Below are positions 16,736 to 25,047 of a DNA stretch of 64,000 nucleotides, one piece after another. The stretch is from positions 146,930 to 210,929 of the forward strand of contig NZ_WEGI01000016.1 in assembly GCF_009604425.1 (NCBI RefSeq). The letters are read 5' to 3'. The notes under the pieces are model-generated. The model was not told the DNA's origin and did no database searches. It saw nothing but the letters and a program-made list of their open reading frames with translations. Position 1 is the stretch's first letter; the number at the start of each line of letters is the position of its first letter. The DNA is from Nocardia aurantia. GTDB lineage: Bacteria > Actinomycetota > Actinomycetes > Mycobacteriales > Mycobacteriaceae. The translations under genes were made by a program, and so were the position numbers.

Positions 16736-17896
16736 ATGAGCTTCCTCGAGACCGATGAACAGAAACAGCTGCGCGCCGCCGTCACCGGGCTCGCCACCAA
16801 GTACAACTACCGCGACTACGCCGCCGCGAAATCCCGCGCCAACCAGCCGTTGGACGAATTGTGGTCGGCGGCGGGCGAACTCGGCTTCATCGGAGTGAAC
16901 CTGCCGGAGGAATACGGCGGTGGCGGGGCCGGCATCTACGAACTGGCGCTGGTGCAGGAGGAGCTGTCGGCCCAGGGCAGCGGCCTGCTGCTGCTGGTGG
17001 TGTCCCCGGCCATCTGCGGCACCATCATCGCCAAGTACGGCACCGACGAGCAGAAGCGATCGTGGCTGCCGCGCATCGCCGACGGCAGCGCGAAGATGGC
17101 CTTCGGCATCACCGAACCCGACGCCGGATCCAACTCGCACCAGATCACCACCACCGCGCGCCGCGACGGTGACGACTGGATCCTCAACGGCCGCAAGGTG
17201 TTCATCTCCGGAGTGGACCAGGCGGCGGCGGTGCTGATCGTCGCCCGCACGGAGGACGCGAAGACCGGCAAGCTGCAGCCGGCGCTGTTCATCGTGCCCA
17301 CCGACACCCCCGGATTCGAGAAGACCCGGCAGGAGATGGACATCATCGAGCCGGACAACCAGTTCACGCTGTTCCTCGACGATGTCCGGGTGCCCGGCAC
17401 CGCGCTGGTCGGTCGCGAGGACGCGGCCCTGGCCCAGCTGTTCGCGGGCCTCAACCCGGAGCGGATCATGGGCGCCGCCATGGCGATCGGCATCGGCCGG
17501 TACGCGCTGGACCGGGCAGTCGAGTACGCCCGGGAACGACAGGTGTGGAAGTCGCCGATCGGTGCGCACCAGGGCATCGCGCATCCGCTGGCCCAGGTGA
17601 AGATCGAACTGGAACTGGCCAAGGTGATGATGCAGAAGGCCGCCGTGCTCTACGACGCGGGCGACGACTTCGGCGCCGCCGAGGCCGCGAACATGGCGAA
17701 ATACGCTGCGGCGGAAGCCAGTATCAAGGCACTGGACCAGGCCATCCAGACCCACGGCGGCTCCGGCCTGACCCGGGACGTCGGCCTGGCCGCGATGCTC
17801 GCCGCCGCGCGGATCGCCCGGGTGGCCCCGGTCAGCCGCGAGATGATCCTCAACTTCGTCGCCCAGCACTCGCTGGGCCTGCCCCGGTCCTACTAG
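16736..17896 (+). CDS. Acyl-CoA dehydrogenase (second of cluster)
   Basis: A 386-aa acyl-CoA dehydrogenase, distinct from the first one in the cluster. Landmarks are NLPEEYGGGGAGI, AFGITEPDAGSNSHQITTTA, GRKVFISG, FLDDVRVPGTALVG, ERIMGAAMAIGIGRYALD and IQTHGGSGLTRDVGL. The last ends differently from the usual RDVxI-YEGT, so the catalytic base is not obvious near the C-terminus. ATG 16736 follows the alpha-subunit stop by 4 bases with GGAG upstream, and the hydratase starts 9 bases after its stop. Two dehydrogenases plus carboxylase and hydratase fit stepwise oxidation of a methyl-branched acyl-CoA. Confidence 0.85.
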   Translation: MSFLETDEQKQLRAAVTGLATKYNYRDYAAAKSRANQPLDELWSAAGELGFIGVNLPEEYGGGGAGIYELALVQEELSAQGSGLLLLVVSPAICGTIIAKYGTDEQKRSWLPRIADGSAKMAFGITEPDAGSNSHQITTTARRDGDDWILNGRKVFISGVDQAAAVLIVARTEDAKTGKLQPALFIVPTDTPGFEKTRQEMDIIEPDNQFTLFLDDVRVPGTALVGREDAALAQLFAGLNPERIMGAAMAIGIGRYALDRAVEYARERQVWKSPIGAHQGIAHPLAQVKIELELAKVMMQKAAVLYDAGDDFGAAEAANMAKYAAAEASIKALDQAIQTHGGSGLTRDVGLAAMLAAARIARVAPVSREMILNFVAQHSLGLPRSY

Positions 17897-17905
17897 GAGC
17901 GCGCG

Positions 17906-18694
17906 ATGAGCGAAACCGACAGCGGCGCAACGCCGGTCGTGCGCTACGAGGTGCGGGACGGATTCGCCGAACTGACCCTGGATTCCCCGCGCAACCGCAA
18001 CGCGCTGTCGTCGCGGCTGGTGACCGAGCTGCTCGACGGGCTGGCGCGGGCCGGTGCCGACCCGGCGGTGCGCGGGGTGGTGCTGACCCACACCGGCAAC
18101 ACCTTCTGCGCCGGCGCGGATCTGAAGGAGGCGCTGGACGCCGATCCGGCGGCGGCCGCCGACGTGCGCACCCGCTGGGGCGTGGCGATCCTGCGCGCGG
18201 TCCTGGAACTGCCGAAACCCGTTGTCGCGCAGGTGAACGGCCACGTGCGCGCGGGCGGCATGGGTATCGTCGCCGCCTGCGACATCGTGGTCGCGGGCCC
18301 GGACAGCACCTTCGCGCTCACCGAGGCGCGACTGGGCCTGGCGCCGTTCGTCATCTCGCTGACCCTGCTGCCGCGGCTGACCCCGCGCGCGGCGGCCCGG
18401 TACTTCCAGACCGGCGAGACCTTCGACGCCGCCGCCGCCGAACGGGCCGGCCTGATCACGATCGCCGCGGCCGATCCCGCCGCCGAGGTGGCGGCGCTGC
18501 GGGCGCAGCTGCGGCTGTCCGCACCGCAGGGCCTCGCCGAGAGCAAGCGGCTCGTCACCGCGCCGCTGCTGGCCGAATTCGACAGGTCGGCCGACGAACT
18601 GGCGAAACGGTCCGGCGCCTGCTTCGGCACCCCGGACGTGATCGAGGGTATGACGGCCTTCCTGCAGCGCCGTCCCCCGAACTGGGCAGAATAG
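17906..18694 (+). CDS. Enoyl-CoA hydratase / isomerase family protein
   Basis: A 262-aa crotonase-fold protein. It has the oxyanion-hole segments NTFCAGADLKEALD (about residues 65-78) and VNGHVRAGGMGIVAACDIVVAG (in part), and a helical C-terminus. The first catalytic glutamate region reads RAGGMG, where classical hydratases have a Glu a few residues later. This makes it closer to AtuE/isohexenylglutaconyl- or methylglutaconyl-CoA hydratase-like members than to EchA/FadB. It follows the second dehydrogenase by 9 bp (GGAGC RBS) and precedes the TetR gene by 6 bp. It would hydrate the product of the carboxylase. Confidence 0.85.
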   Translation: MSETDSGATPVVRYEVRDGFAELTLDSPRNRNALSSRLVTELLDGLARAGADPAVRGVVLTHTGNTFCAGADLKEALDADPAAAADVRTRWGVAILRAVLELPKPVVAQVNGHVRAGGMGIVAACDIVVAGPDSTFALTEARLGLAPFVISLTLLPRLTPRAAARYFQTGETFDAAAAERAGLITIAAADPAAEVAALRAQLRLSAPQGLAESKRLVTAPLLAEFDRSADELAKRSGACFGTPDVIEGMTAFLQRRPPNWAE

Positions 18695-18700
18695 TTCGCC

Positions 18701-19330
18701 ATGGTCGCGCCCCGGGAACCCCACGAACCCAAACAGGACCGCAGCCGGGCCACCCGGCAGCGGCTGCTGGAGGCGACCATCGACTGCCTGGCCGAGCTGG
18801 GCTGGGCGGCGGCGACCGTCGCCGTGGTCGCCGAACGGGCCGGGGTGTCGCGGGGCGCGGCGCAGCATCACTTCCCGACCCGGGAGGACCTCATCACCGC
18901 GGCGCTCGAGTACATGTTCGACACCCGCACGATGCAGTCCCGGACCGAATCGGCGATGCTGAGCGCGATCGCCGAGGGCGCCGACCGCACCCGGGCGGTG
19001 GTGATCTCGCTGGTCGAGTCGTACACCAGCACGATTTTCAAAGCGGCCCTTCAGGTGTGGACGCACGCCGCCGCCGACCCGGCGCTGCGGGAGCGCATCG
19101 TGCCGCTGGAGGCGCACTTCGGCCGGGTCTCGCACCGGATGGCGGTCGAGGCGCTCGGCGTCGACGACTCCGACCCGGTCACCCATCACCTGGTCCAGGC
19201 CACCCTGGACATGGCGCGCGGGCTCGGCCTCGCCGACGTCCTGACCGACGATTCCGCCCGCCGCAAGACCATCGTCGCGCAGTGGGCCGCCACGCTGCAC
19301 GAGGCGCTACAGGGCCGGCCCGGCCGTTGA
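18701..19330 (+). CDS. TetR-family transcriptional regulator (end of catabolic cluster)
   Basis: A 209-aa TetR protein. The N-terminal DNA-binding domain (residues ~12-60) shows RQRLLEATIDCLAELGWAAATVAVVAERAGVSRGAAQHHFPTRED in parts typical of the HTH. The remainder is a helical ligand-binding domain. It is the last gene of the run begun by the AtuA-like gene, 6 bp after the hydratase, so it is probably co-expressed and autoregulatory, like AtuR in Pseudomonas. No clear palindromic operator was found upstream of position 10031, but that gap is AT-rich and could hold a degenerate one. Confidence 0.88.
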   Translation: MVAPREPHEPKQDRSRATRQRLLEATIDCLAELGWAAATVAVVAERAGVSRGAAQHHFPTREDLITAALEYMFDTRTMQSRTESAMLSAIAEGADRTRAVVISLVESYTSTIFKAALQVWTHAAADPALRERIVPLEAHFGRVSHRMAVEALGVDDSDPVTHHLVQATLDMARGLGLADVLTDDSARRKTIVAQWAATLHEALQGRPGR

Positions 19331-19398
19331 CCGAGTGACCCTGATTACCCGATTTGGTTCCCCGGGGGCCCGGCCGTTAAGCTGGCCGGGCGGTTCAT

Positions 19399-19471
19399 GG
19401 TCCCGTCGTCTAGCGGCCTAGGACGCCGCCCTCTCAAGGCGGTAGCGCGGGTTCAAATCCCGTCGGGACTA
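19399..19471 (+). tRNA. tRNA-Glu (anticodon CTC)
   Basis: A complete cloverleaf. The acceptor arms GGTCCCG and CGGGACT pair with a G-T at the first position. The D-arm contains TAGCGGCCTAGGA, the anticodon loop is CTCTCAA with CTC at positions 34-36, and the T-arm loop is TTCAAAT. CCA is not encoded. It reads GAG codons. It sits between the TetR gene and the convergent glycosyltransferase, whose stop is only 2 bases beyond the tRNA end. No integrase or duplicated 3' end was seen nearby. Confidence 0.96.
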
Positions 19472-19472
19472 C

Positions 19473-20711
19473 TCACACAGGGCTTTTCGAGCCCTGCACC
19501 GCATTCCGGAAGACCCAGCGCAGCCCGATGAATCGGGTCAGGGTCGCCACCAGGTTGGCCGCCACCAGCACGAACAGTTCCAGATGTACGTCGGCGTCCG
19601 GTGCCCAGCGGTGCAGCGTGAACAGCGAGCCACTGGTCACCACCCAGGCGAACACGAACAGCAGCAGGCCCTGGAAGTGCTGCGACACCAGCCGCGAGGA
19701 ACCCCGCACCCCGAACGTGAACGCGCGATTGGCGGCGGTATTGCCGACCGCCGTGATCAGCAGCGCCAGGAAGTTCGCGATCTGCGCGCCGAGCAACGCC
19801 TGGAACAGCACATACAGCAGCGCGTAGGCGACCGTCGAGACCACGCCGATGATGCCGAATCGCACCAGTTGCCCGACCATGCCCAGCGGCACCCCGTCGA
19901 CCAGCGGCTCCCGCCCGATCGCCGCGCGTAACTCGTTGATGGGCAGTGTGCCCGTGGTCAGCCCCCGGCCGACCCGCCACACGCCGAGCAGATCCTTGCG
20001 CGCGGTATCGACGATATCCACCCGCGAATCCGGATCATCGATCCAATCCACCGGCACCTCGTGGATCCGCAACCCCGACCGCTCCGCCAGCACCAGCAAC
20101 TCCGTATCGAAGAACCACTCCCCGTCCTCCACCAACGGCAACAACTTCCGCGCCACCTCCGCCCGCATCGCCTTGAACCCGCACTGCGCATCCGAGAACC
20201 GCGCCCGCAACGACGCCTTCAGAATCAGGTTGTAACACCGCGAAATCAACTCCCGCTTCGGCCCCCGCACCACCCGCGACGACCGCGACAACCGCGTCCC
20301 GATCGCCAGATCCGAATGCCCCGACACCAACGGCGCCACCAACGGCAGCAACGCGTTCAGATCCGTCGACAGATCCACATCCATATACGCCACCACCTGC
20401 GCATCCGACGCCTCCCACACCGCACGCAACGCCCGCCCCCGGCCCTTACGATCCAGATGCACCACCCGCACCCCGTCGAGCTCCACCGCCAGCCGCCGGG
20501 CCACTTCCAGGGTGGCGTCGGTCGACGCGTTGTCGGCGATCGTGATCCGGGCCGTGAAGGGGAACCCGCCACGTAGGTGGGCGTGCAACCGCCGCACACA
20601 GTCGTCCAGCGTGTGTTCCTCGTTGTAGACGGGGATCACCACGTCCAGGACCGGAATCCGCACCGGCTCGGGCGTGGTGGTGGCCTGCACCGCTGTGGCT
20701 GTGTCGGTCAT
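19473..20711 (-). CDS. Family 2 glycosyltransferase fused to a GtrA-like membrane domain
   Basis: A 412-aa bifunctional protein. Residues ~20-245 form a dolichyl-phosphate-mannose-synthase-like GT-A domain (VVIPVYNEEHTLDDC, ITIADNASTD, AYMDVDLSTDLNALL as the DxD region). The C-terminal ~140 residues form a GtrA domain with four hydrophobic spans (from LVRFGIIGVVSTVAYALLYV). Such proteins are thought to load a sugar on polyprenyl phosphate and help move it across the membrane for cell-envelope glycan synthesis. Within 19.95-20.5 kb the + strand is strikingly C/A-rich. It is convergent with the tRNA. Confidence 0.85.
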   Translation of the reverse strand: MTDTATAVQATTTPEPVRIPVLDVVIPVYNEEHTLDDCVRRLHAHLRGGFPFTARITIADNASTDATLEVARRLAVELDGVRVVHLDRKGRGRALRAVWEASDAQVVAYMDVDLSTDLNALLPLVAPLVSGHSDLAIGTRLSRSSRVVRGPKRELISRCYNLILKASLRARFSDAQCGFKAMRAEVARKLLPLVEDGEWFFDTELLVLAERSGLRIHEVPVDWIDDPDSRVDIVDTARKDLLGVWRVGRGLTTGTLPINELRAAIGREPLVDGVPLGMVGQLVRFGIIGVVSTVAYALLYVLFQALLGAQIANFLALLITAVGNTAANRAFTFGVRGSSRLVSQHFQGLLLFVFAWVVTSGSLFTLHRWAPDADVHLELFVLVAANLVATLTRFIGLRWVFRNAVQGSKSPV

Positions 20712-20838
20712 GCCACCTACGTTCGATCGTGTGACTGAACCAGCGCTGCGGCAGAGCTGGGAGTTTCCTGGGAAACGTGCTGGTCACCACGCCGAAACGG
20801 TCCCAGCTGCGCGGGTGTGCCGTGCGCGTGCTACCCGA

Positions 20839-21708
20839 TCACGACACGTGCTGTCGCGCAGTCGGATCCGTGTGCAGCCGCCACAGCGGCGACACCGGCC
20901 CGTGCCCCGCGCCGAGGTCGTACGAGGCCTTCAGGCAGTGGGTGGTCCACTCCTTCGCGAAGGCCACCGCGTCCGGCACCTCGTACCCGTGCGCGAGCGC
21001 GCAGGCCGTGGCCGCGGCGAGGGTGTCGCCGCCGCCGTGGTCGTTGCGGGTCTCGATGCGCGACGCCGACAGTTCGTGGAAATGCTCACCGTCGTAGAGC
21101 AGATCGGTGCTGAAATCCGAGGTGCGCAGGTGACCGCCCTTGACGATCGCCCAGCGCGGGCCCAGCGCGTGCAGCGCCACGGCCGCGTCGCGCGCGGAGA
21201 TATCGTCGGTGACCTCGATGCCGGTGAGCAGGCGCACCTCGTCCAGATTCGGCGTGATCACCGTCGCCAGCGGAATCAGCGTGTGCCGCAACGCATCCAG
21301 TGCCTCGGCGTGCAGCAGCGGATCGCCGTGCATCGAGGCCGCGACCGGATCCACCACCAGCGGGACGTGCCCGGCCTGCCCGATGCCCAGCTCCCGGCAG
21401 ACGCCGGCCACCGCCTCGATGATCGCCGTCGAGGCCAGCATGCCCGTCTTCGCCGCGCCGATGCCGATATCGCTGACCACCGAGCGCACCTGCCCGGCCA
21501 CCGTCTCCGGCGGGATCTCGTGAAAACCGCTCACGCCGACCGTGTTCTGCACGGTCACGGCGGCCACCGCGACGCAGGCATGCACCCCCAGCAGCGCCAT
21601 CGTGCGGGAGTCGGCCTGAATTCCGGCGCCCCCACCGGAATCGGTCCCGGCGATGGTGAGTACACGGACCGGGGTCTGTCCGTCGGGCGTCAGCGGCAAC
21701 AATTTCAC
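20839..21708 (-). CDS. thiD: HMP/HMP-phosphate kinase ThiD
   Basis: Phosphorylates hydroxymethylpyrimidine twice to supply the pyrimidine diphosphate for ThiE. The 289-aa ribokinase-fold protein has RVLTIAGTDSGGGAGIQAD, AVAAVTVQNTVGV, KTGMLAS, VVDPVAASMHGDPLL, TPNLDEVRLLTG, VKGGHL and the anion-hole segment NDHGGGDTLAAATA. The Asp after GGG, where E. coli-type ThiD has Cys, is also in the mycobacterial enzyme as I recall it. GTG 21708 is the start. In M. tuberculosis thiD is next to thiC; here about 3.5 kb with a hydroxyacid dehydrogenase, an epoxide hydrolase and a TetR separate them. Confidence 0.92.
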   Translation of the reverse strand: MKLLPLTPDGQTPVRVLTIAGTDSGGGAGIQADSRTMALLGVHACVAVAAVTVQNTVGVSGFHEIPPETVAGQVRSVVSDIGIGAAKTGMLASTAIIEAVAGVCRELGIGQAGHVPLVVDPVAASMHGDPLLHAEALDALRHTLIPLATVITPNLDEVRLLTGIEVTDDISARDAAVALHALGPRWAIVKGGHLRTSDFSTDLLYDGEHFHELSASRIETRNDHGGGDTLAAATACALAHGYEVPDAVAFAKEWTTHCLKASYDLGAGHGPVSPLWRLHTDPTARQHVS

Positions 21709-21900
21709 GGTACGACCCTAGCGATCAGCTCCGCGCCGGGAGCCGGGTCGGTGGTAACCGGACGCGGGGGCCGTCCGGTCGGGCCGGACGGTCGCGGCCG
21801 GACCCCGGGGGTGGCGTACGGCCCGGACCCGGGCAACGGTTGCGTGACGTCCTCCGGACGCGCGGCCCGGCCGCCGTCGCGCCGGGCTAGCGTCACCGGC

Positions 21901-22902
21901 ATGGAGATCCTCGCGTTCGGCGTGCAGGCCGACGAGCAGCCGCTGCTGGTCGCCGCGTTCGGCGATCGGCACCGGGTCCACAGCCTGACCGAATTCCTGA
22001 CCGCCGACACCGCCCCGCTCGCGGCGGGCCACGAAGTGATCAGCACCGGGGTGAACGCCCGCCTCGACGCCACAGCGCTGGGGATCCTCGCCGCCGGCGG
22101 CACCCGGATGATCGCGCAGCGGTCCACCGGCTTCAACAACATCGACCTCGGCGCCGCCGCCGAACTCGGCTTCACCGTCGCCCGCGTCTCCTACTACTCG
22201 CCGTATTCCGTCGCGGAATTCGCCTGGACCCTCGCGACGGCGGTCAACCGGCGGCTCGTGCGCGCGGTCAACCGCAGCCGGGAATTCGACTTCCGGCTGG
22301 ACGGCCTGATCGGCCGCGACGTCCACGGCAGTGTGGTGGGCGTCGTCGGCACCGGGAAGATCGGCGCCGCCTTCGCCCGGATCGGTCATGGGTTCGGCGC
22401 CCGGCTGCTGGGCTGGGACGTCGCCGAGAACCCGTTCTGCCGGGACGAACTCGGCATGGAGTACGTGGCGCTGGACCGGCTGCTCACCGAATCCGACTGG
22501 GTGTCGCTGCACGTGCCGCTGGTCGCGGACACCCATCACCTGATCGACGCGACCGCGCTGAGCCGGATGCGCGACGACGCGATCCTGGTCAACTCCAGTC
22601 GCGGCGGGCTGGTCGACGCGAACGCGCTGGTGGAAACGCTGCGGGCGGGCCGGCTGCGCGGGGTGGGCCTGGACGTGTACGAGGAGGAGACGGGCCTGTT
22701 CTTCACCGACCGATCCCTGGCGGGGATCGCCGACGACACCCTCGCCCGCCTGATGACCTTCCCGAACGTCCTGGTCACCTCGCATCAGGCGTATTTCACC
22801 GCGACCGCGGTCGGCCAGATCGTCGCGACCACGGCCGCGAACGTCGAGGACTATCTGGCCGGGCGCCGATCCGCGAACACCCTGGTCCCCGCCGCGAGCT
22901 GA
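21901..22902 (+). CDS. D-2-hydroxyacid dehydrogenase (D-lactate dehydrogenase-like)
   Basis: A 333-aa NAD-dependent dehydrogenase of the D-LDH type, reducing a 2-ketoacid to the D-hydroxyacid. It has the substrate-domain QRSTGFNNID and VSYYSPYSVAEFAW, the Rossmann motif VGVVGTGKIGAAF, the catalytic Arg in NSSRGGLVD, the LDVYEEETGLFF segment typical of LdhA-like enzymes, and the catalytic His in VTSHQAYFT. ATG 21901 starts the recognisable fold. It is divergent from thiD and convergent with the epoxide hydrolase (15-bp gap), so it is probably its own unit. Fermentative lactate formation or recycling is plausible. Confidence 0.9.
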   Translation: MEILAFGVQADEQPLLVAAFGDRHRVHSLTEFLTADTAPLAAGHEVISTGVNARLDATALGILAAGGTRMIAQRSTGFNNIDLGAAAELGFTVARVSYYSPYSVAEFAWTLATAVNRRLVRAVNRSREFDFRLDGLIGRDVHGSVVGVVGTGKIGAAFARIGHGFGARLLGWDVAENPFCRDELGMEYVALDRLLTESDWVSLHVPLVADTHHLIDATALSRMRDDAILVNSSRGGLVDANALVETLRAGRLRGVGLDVYEEETGLFFTDRSLAGIADDTLARLMTFPNVLVTSHQAYFTATAVGQIVATTAANVEDYLAGRRSANTLVPAAS

Positions 22903-22917
22903 ACGCGACGCGGCGAT

Positions 22918-24054
22918 TCAGCCCAGGTCACCGAAGAATTCGCGGATGTCGCCGACGAGGACATCGGGCGCCTCGTGCGCGGCGTAGTGCCCGGCGGCGT
23001 CGTTCGCGCCCCCGGCAGCGATGCCGGTGTCGTAGAAGTTCCAGCGGACCAGTCCGGCGTGGTCCCGCTCGGCGAAGCGCCGGATCGACCGGAAATCGCC
23101 CGCGAACATGGCGAGAGCGGTCGGCGCGGTGGTCGGTCCCTGCGGATGTTCGGTGGTGTGCGCATCCTCGTAGTAGAAGCGGATCGCCGAGCCCGCGGTG
23201 CCGGTGAGCCAGTAGATCGCGACGTTGCCGATCACGAATTCCGGGTCCAGTGATTCGCCGAACAGCTGGGCGTTCCAGCCCAGCAGGCCGGCCGGGGAAT
23301 CCGCCAGCGCGTACGCCAGTGTCTGCGGCTGCTGGCTGTGCAGGGTGTTGAACGCCATCTTGTTGTCCAGGAACCATTGCAGATGCGCCAGCGCCTCGTG
23401 ATCCTCGGCCGGCAGACCCTCGAACTCGGCCGGATCGCCGGAGGGGAACGAGAACAGCTGGGTGACATGCACACCGATCACCCGCTCCGGCGCCAGCCGG
23501 CCGATCTCGGGGGAGACCATCGAACCGCCGTCGTTGCCGATCGCGCCGAAACGCCGGTAACCGAGCCGGTCCATCAACTCCAGCCACGCCCGGGCGGTGC
23601 GGTACCGGTTCCAGCCGGTGCTGCGGGTCGGGCCCGAGAATCCGAAGCCGGGCAGCGACGGGAGAACCACGTGGAAGGCCGGCGCGGCCGGGTCCGCCGG
23701 CTCGGTCAGCGCCGTGACGACGTCCAGGTACTCCAGGATCGAGCCCGGCCAGCCGTGCGTGAGGATCACCGGGGTCGCGTCCGCCCGGCTCGACCGGACG
23801 TGCAGGAAGTGGATGTCCTCGCCGTCGATCTCGGTGGTGAACTGCGGGTGCTCGTTCAGCCGCGATTCCGTTGCCCGCCAGTCGAATTCCTCCAGCCAGT
23901 ACTTCGCCAGCCCGCGTACCCGGTCGCCGGGGACGCCGTACCCGTCGCCGACGCCCGGCAGCTCGTCGGGCCACAGCGTCCGGCGGAGCCGGTCGGCCAG
24001 GTCGTCGAGGCGGGACTGCGGGATGTCGATGCGGAAAGGGTGGATCGCGGTCAT
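22918..24054 (-). CDS. Epoxide hydrolase (EHN-type alpha/beta hydrolase)
   Basis: A 378-aa protein opening with the epoxide-hydrolase N-terminal domain (FRIDIPQSRLDDLADRLRRT, LAKYWLEEFDWRATESRLNEHPQFTTEIDG in parts). An alpha/beta hydrolase core follows: oxyanion segment HGWPGSILEYLDVV and nucleophile elbow GNDGGSMVS, whose Asp forms the ester intermediate. The lid contains WNAQLFGESLD. The ATG at 24054 is preferred to an upstream in-frame ATG (24114) because the latter lies inside the operator. It is divergent from a TetR gene across a perfect nested palindrome, so epoxides or aromatic compounds probably induce it. Confidence 0.88.
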   Translation of the reverse strand: MTAIHPFRIDIPQSRLDDLADRLRRTLWPDELPGVGDGYGVPGDRVRGLAKYWLEEFDWRATESRLNEHPQFTTEIDGEDIHFLHVRSSRADATPVILTHGWPGSILEYLDVVTALTEPADPAAPAFHVVLPSLPGFGFSGPTRSTGWNRYRTARAWLELMDRLGYRRFGAIGNDGGSMVSPEIGRLAPERVIGVHVTQLFSFPSGDPAEFEGLPAEDHEALAHLQWFLDNKMAFNTLHSQQPQTLAYALADSPAGLLGWNAQLFGESLDPEFVIGNVAIYWLTGTAGSAIRFYYEDAHTTEHPQGPTTAPTALAMFAGDFRSIRRFAERDHAGLVRWNFYDTGIAAGGANDAAGHYAAHEAPDVLVGDIREFFGDLG

Positions 24055-24070
24055 CGTCTTCTCGTTTTGG

Positions 24071-24120
24071 AACGGAATACTTTGTTCTGTTTCGACCATA
24101 ACAGAACGGATCATTCCGTT
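24071..24120. promoter_or_regulatory. Nested palindromic operator between epoxide hydrolase and TetR
   Basis: Two pairs of arms are arranged symmetrically about 24095.5. AACGGAAT (24071-24078) matches ATTCCGTT (24113-24120), and GTTCTGTT (24084-24091) matches AACAGAAC (24100-24107). Each half has a 5-bp spacer. The right half also holds AACGGA-TCAT-TCCGTT. It covers the divergent promoter gap, so it probably binds the TetR product to control both genes. Confidence 0.8.
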
Positions 24121-24141
24121 TCAACCGTTAGACTGGGACCC

Positions 24142-24795
24142 ATGTCCGAGACTGCGAAACCCCCGGTCCGCAAGGGTCTGCCCGGCCGCAGGGCCGAGGC
24201 CGCCCGCAACGACGGGATCATCCTGGCCGCGGCGCGCGAGGTCTTCCTCGCCGATCCGGGCGCGCCGATCGCCGCGGTCGCCGAGCGCGCCGGCGTCGGC
24301 ATCGGCGCGCTCTATCGCCGCTATGCCTCGAAAGAAGTCCTGCTGCGCACTCTCTGTCTCGACGGGCTGCGCCGCTACAACACGGAAGCCGAAGCGGCCC
24401 TGAACAATCCGGACGACTGGCAGGCGCTGGTGGAATTCCTGTACCGGGTGGTGGACGCCGACGTGCACTCGCTGACGGTCCGGCTCGCCGGAACCTTCAC
24501 GCCCAGCGATGAATTCGCACCGGAGGTACGCCGCTCGGGCGAGCTGAACGAGCGGATCCTCTCCCGCGCAAAGCAATCCGGCCGCTTGCGCGAGGGCGTC
24601 ACGATCGCCGACCTGGGGCTGATCCTGGAGTCGTGCGCCGCCGTGAACCTGCCCGACGCCGAGCGGACCTCGGTCCTGCGGCACCGGGTGCTGGCGCTGG
24701 TGATCGACGGGCTCGCCACCACGGGCGAATTACCCGGTCCGCCACCACAACCGGGGGAGTTCGCCCATCGGTGGCGCGCTGCGAGCCGTACCTGA
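24142..24795 (+). CDS. TetR-family regulator of the divergent epoxide hydrolase
   Basis: A 217-aa TetR protein. The HTH is in residues ~18-65 (IILAAAREVFLADPGAPIAAVAERAGVGIGALYRRYASKE, quoted in parts), and the C-terminal ligand domain includes RILSRAKQSGRLREGV. ATG 24142 lies 22 bp beyond the nested operator, a typical layout for an autoregulated divergent pair. The C-terminus (PPPQPGEF) is short. It is convergent with thiC across a 385-bp gap holding a repeat tract and a very strong hairpin. Confidence 0.88.
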   Translation: MSETAKPPVRKGLPGRRAEAARNDGIILAAAREVFLADPGAPIAAVAERAGVGIGALYRRYASKEVLLRTLCLDGLRRYNTEAEAALNNPDDWQALVEFLYRVVDADVHSLTVRLAGTFTPSDEFAPEVRRSGELNERILSRAKQSGRLREGVTIADLGLILESCAAVNLPDAERTSVLRHRVLALVIDGLATTGELPGPPPQPGEFAHRWRAASRT

Positions 24796-24842
24796 GAGAC
24801 GTGTAACCGGTCGCGGTCCTCAGGCTCGGGTCGCCGGGCCGG

Positions 24843-25040
24843 TTCCGTCCGCCGAGGTCGATCGCCCGGCCGGGAGCCGTCCGCCGGGTCGGTACCTTCC
24901 GCCGGGTCAGGCGGCTTGGGGGTCCGTCCGCCGGGGCGGCCGGCCGGGAGCCGTCCGCCAGGGGGCGGGCAGCTGGGCCGGACCTTCCGCCGGGGTCAGG
25001 CGCCTGGGCGCGGGTCCCTTCCGCCCGGGGCAGTGGAGAG
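24843..25040. repeat. Degenerate ~75-90-bp tandem repeats with CCGTCCGCC / CCTTCCGCC units
   Basis: Two imperfect copies are visible. Each begins with CCGGCCGGGAGCCGTCCGCC, followed about 30-45 bp later by ACCTTCCGCCGGG with GTCAGGCG after it. Partial units flank both. The tract lies in the 385-bp non-coding gap between tetR (ends 24795) and thiC (stop at 25181). The Pro/Gly/Arg-rich open frames through it look spurious. Confidence 0.6.
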
Positions 25041-25047
25041 GGCCGCC

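Noticed and set aside
19399..19475. tRNA-Glu as an integration (att) site
   Set aside because: No integrase gene and no duplicated tRNA 3' end was seen in the flanks, and neighbouring genes look chromosomal.
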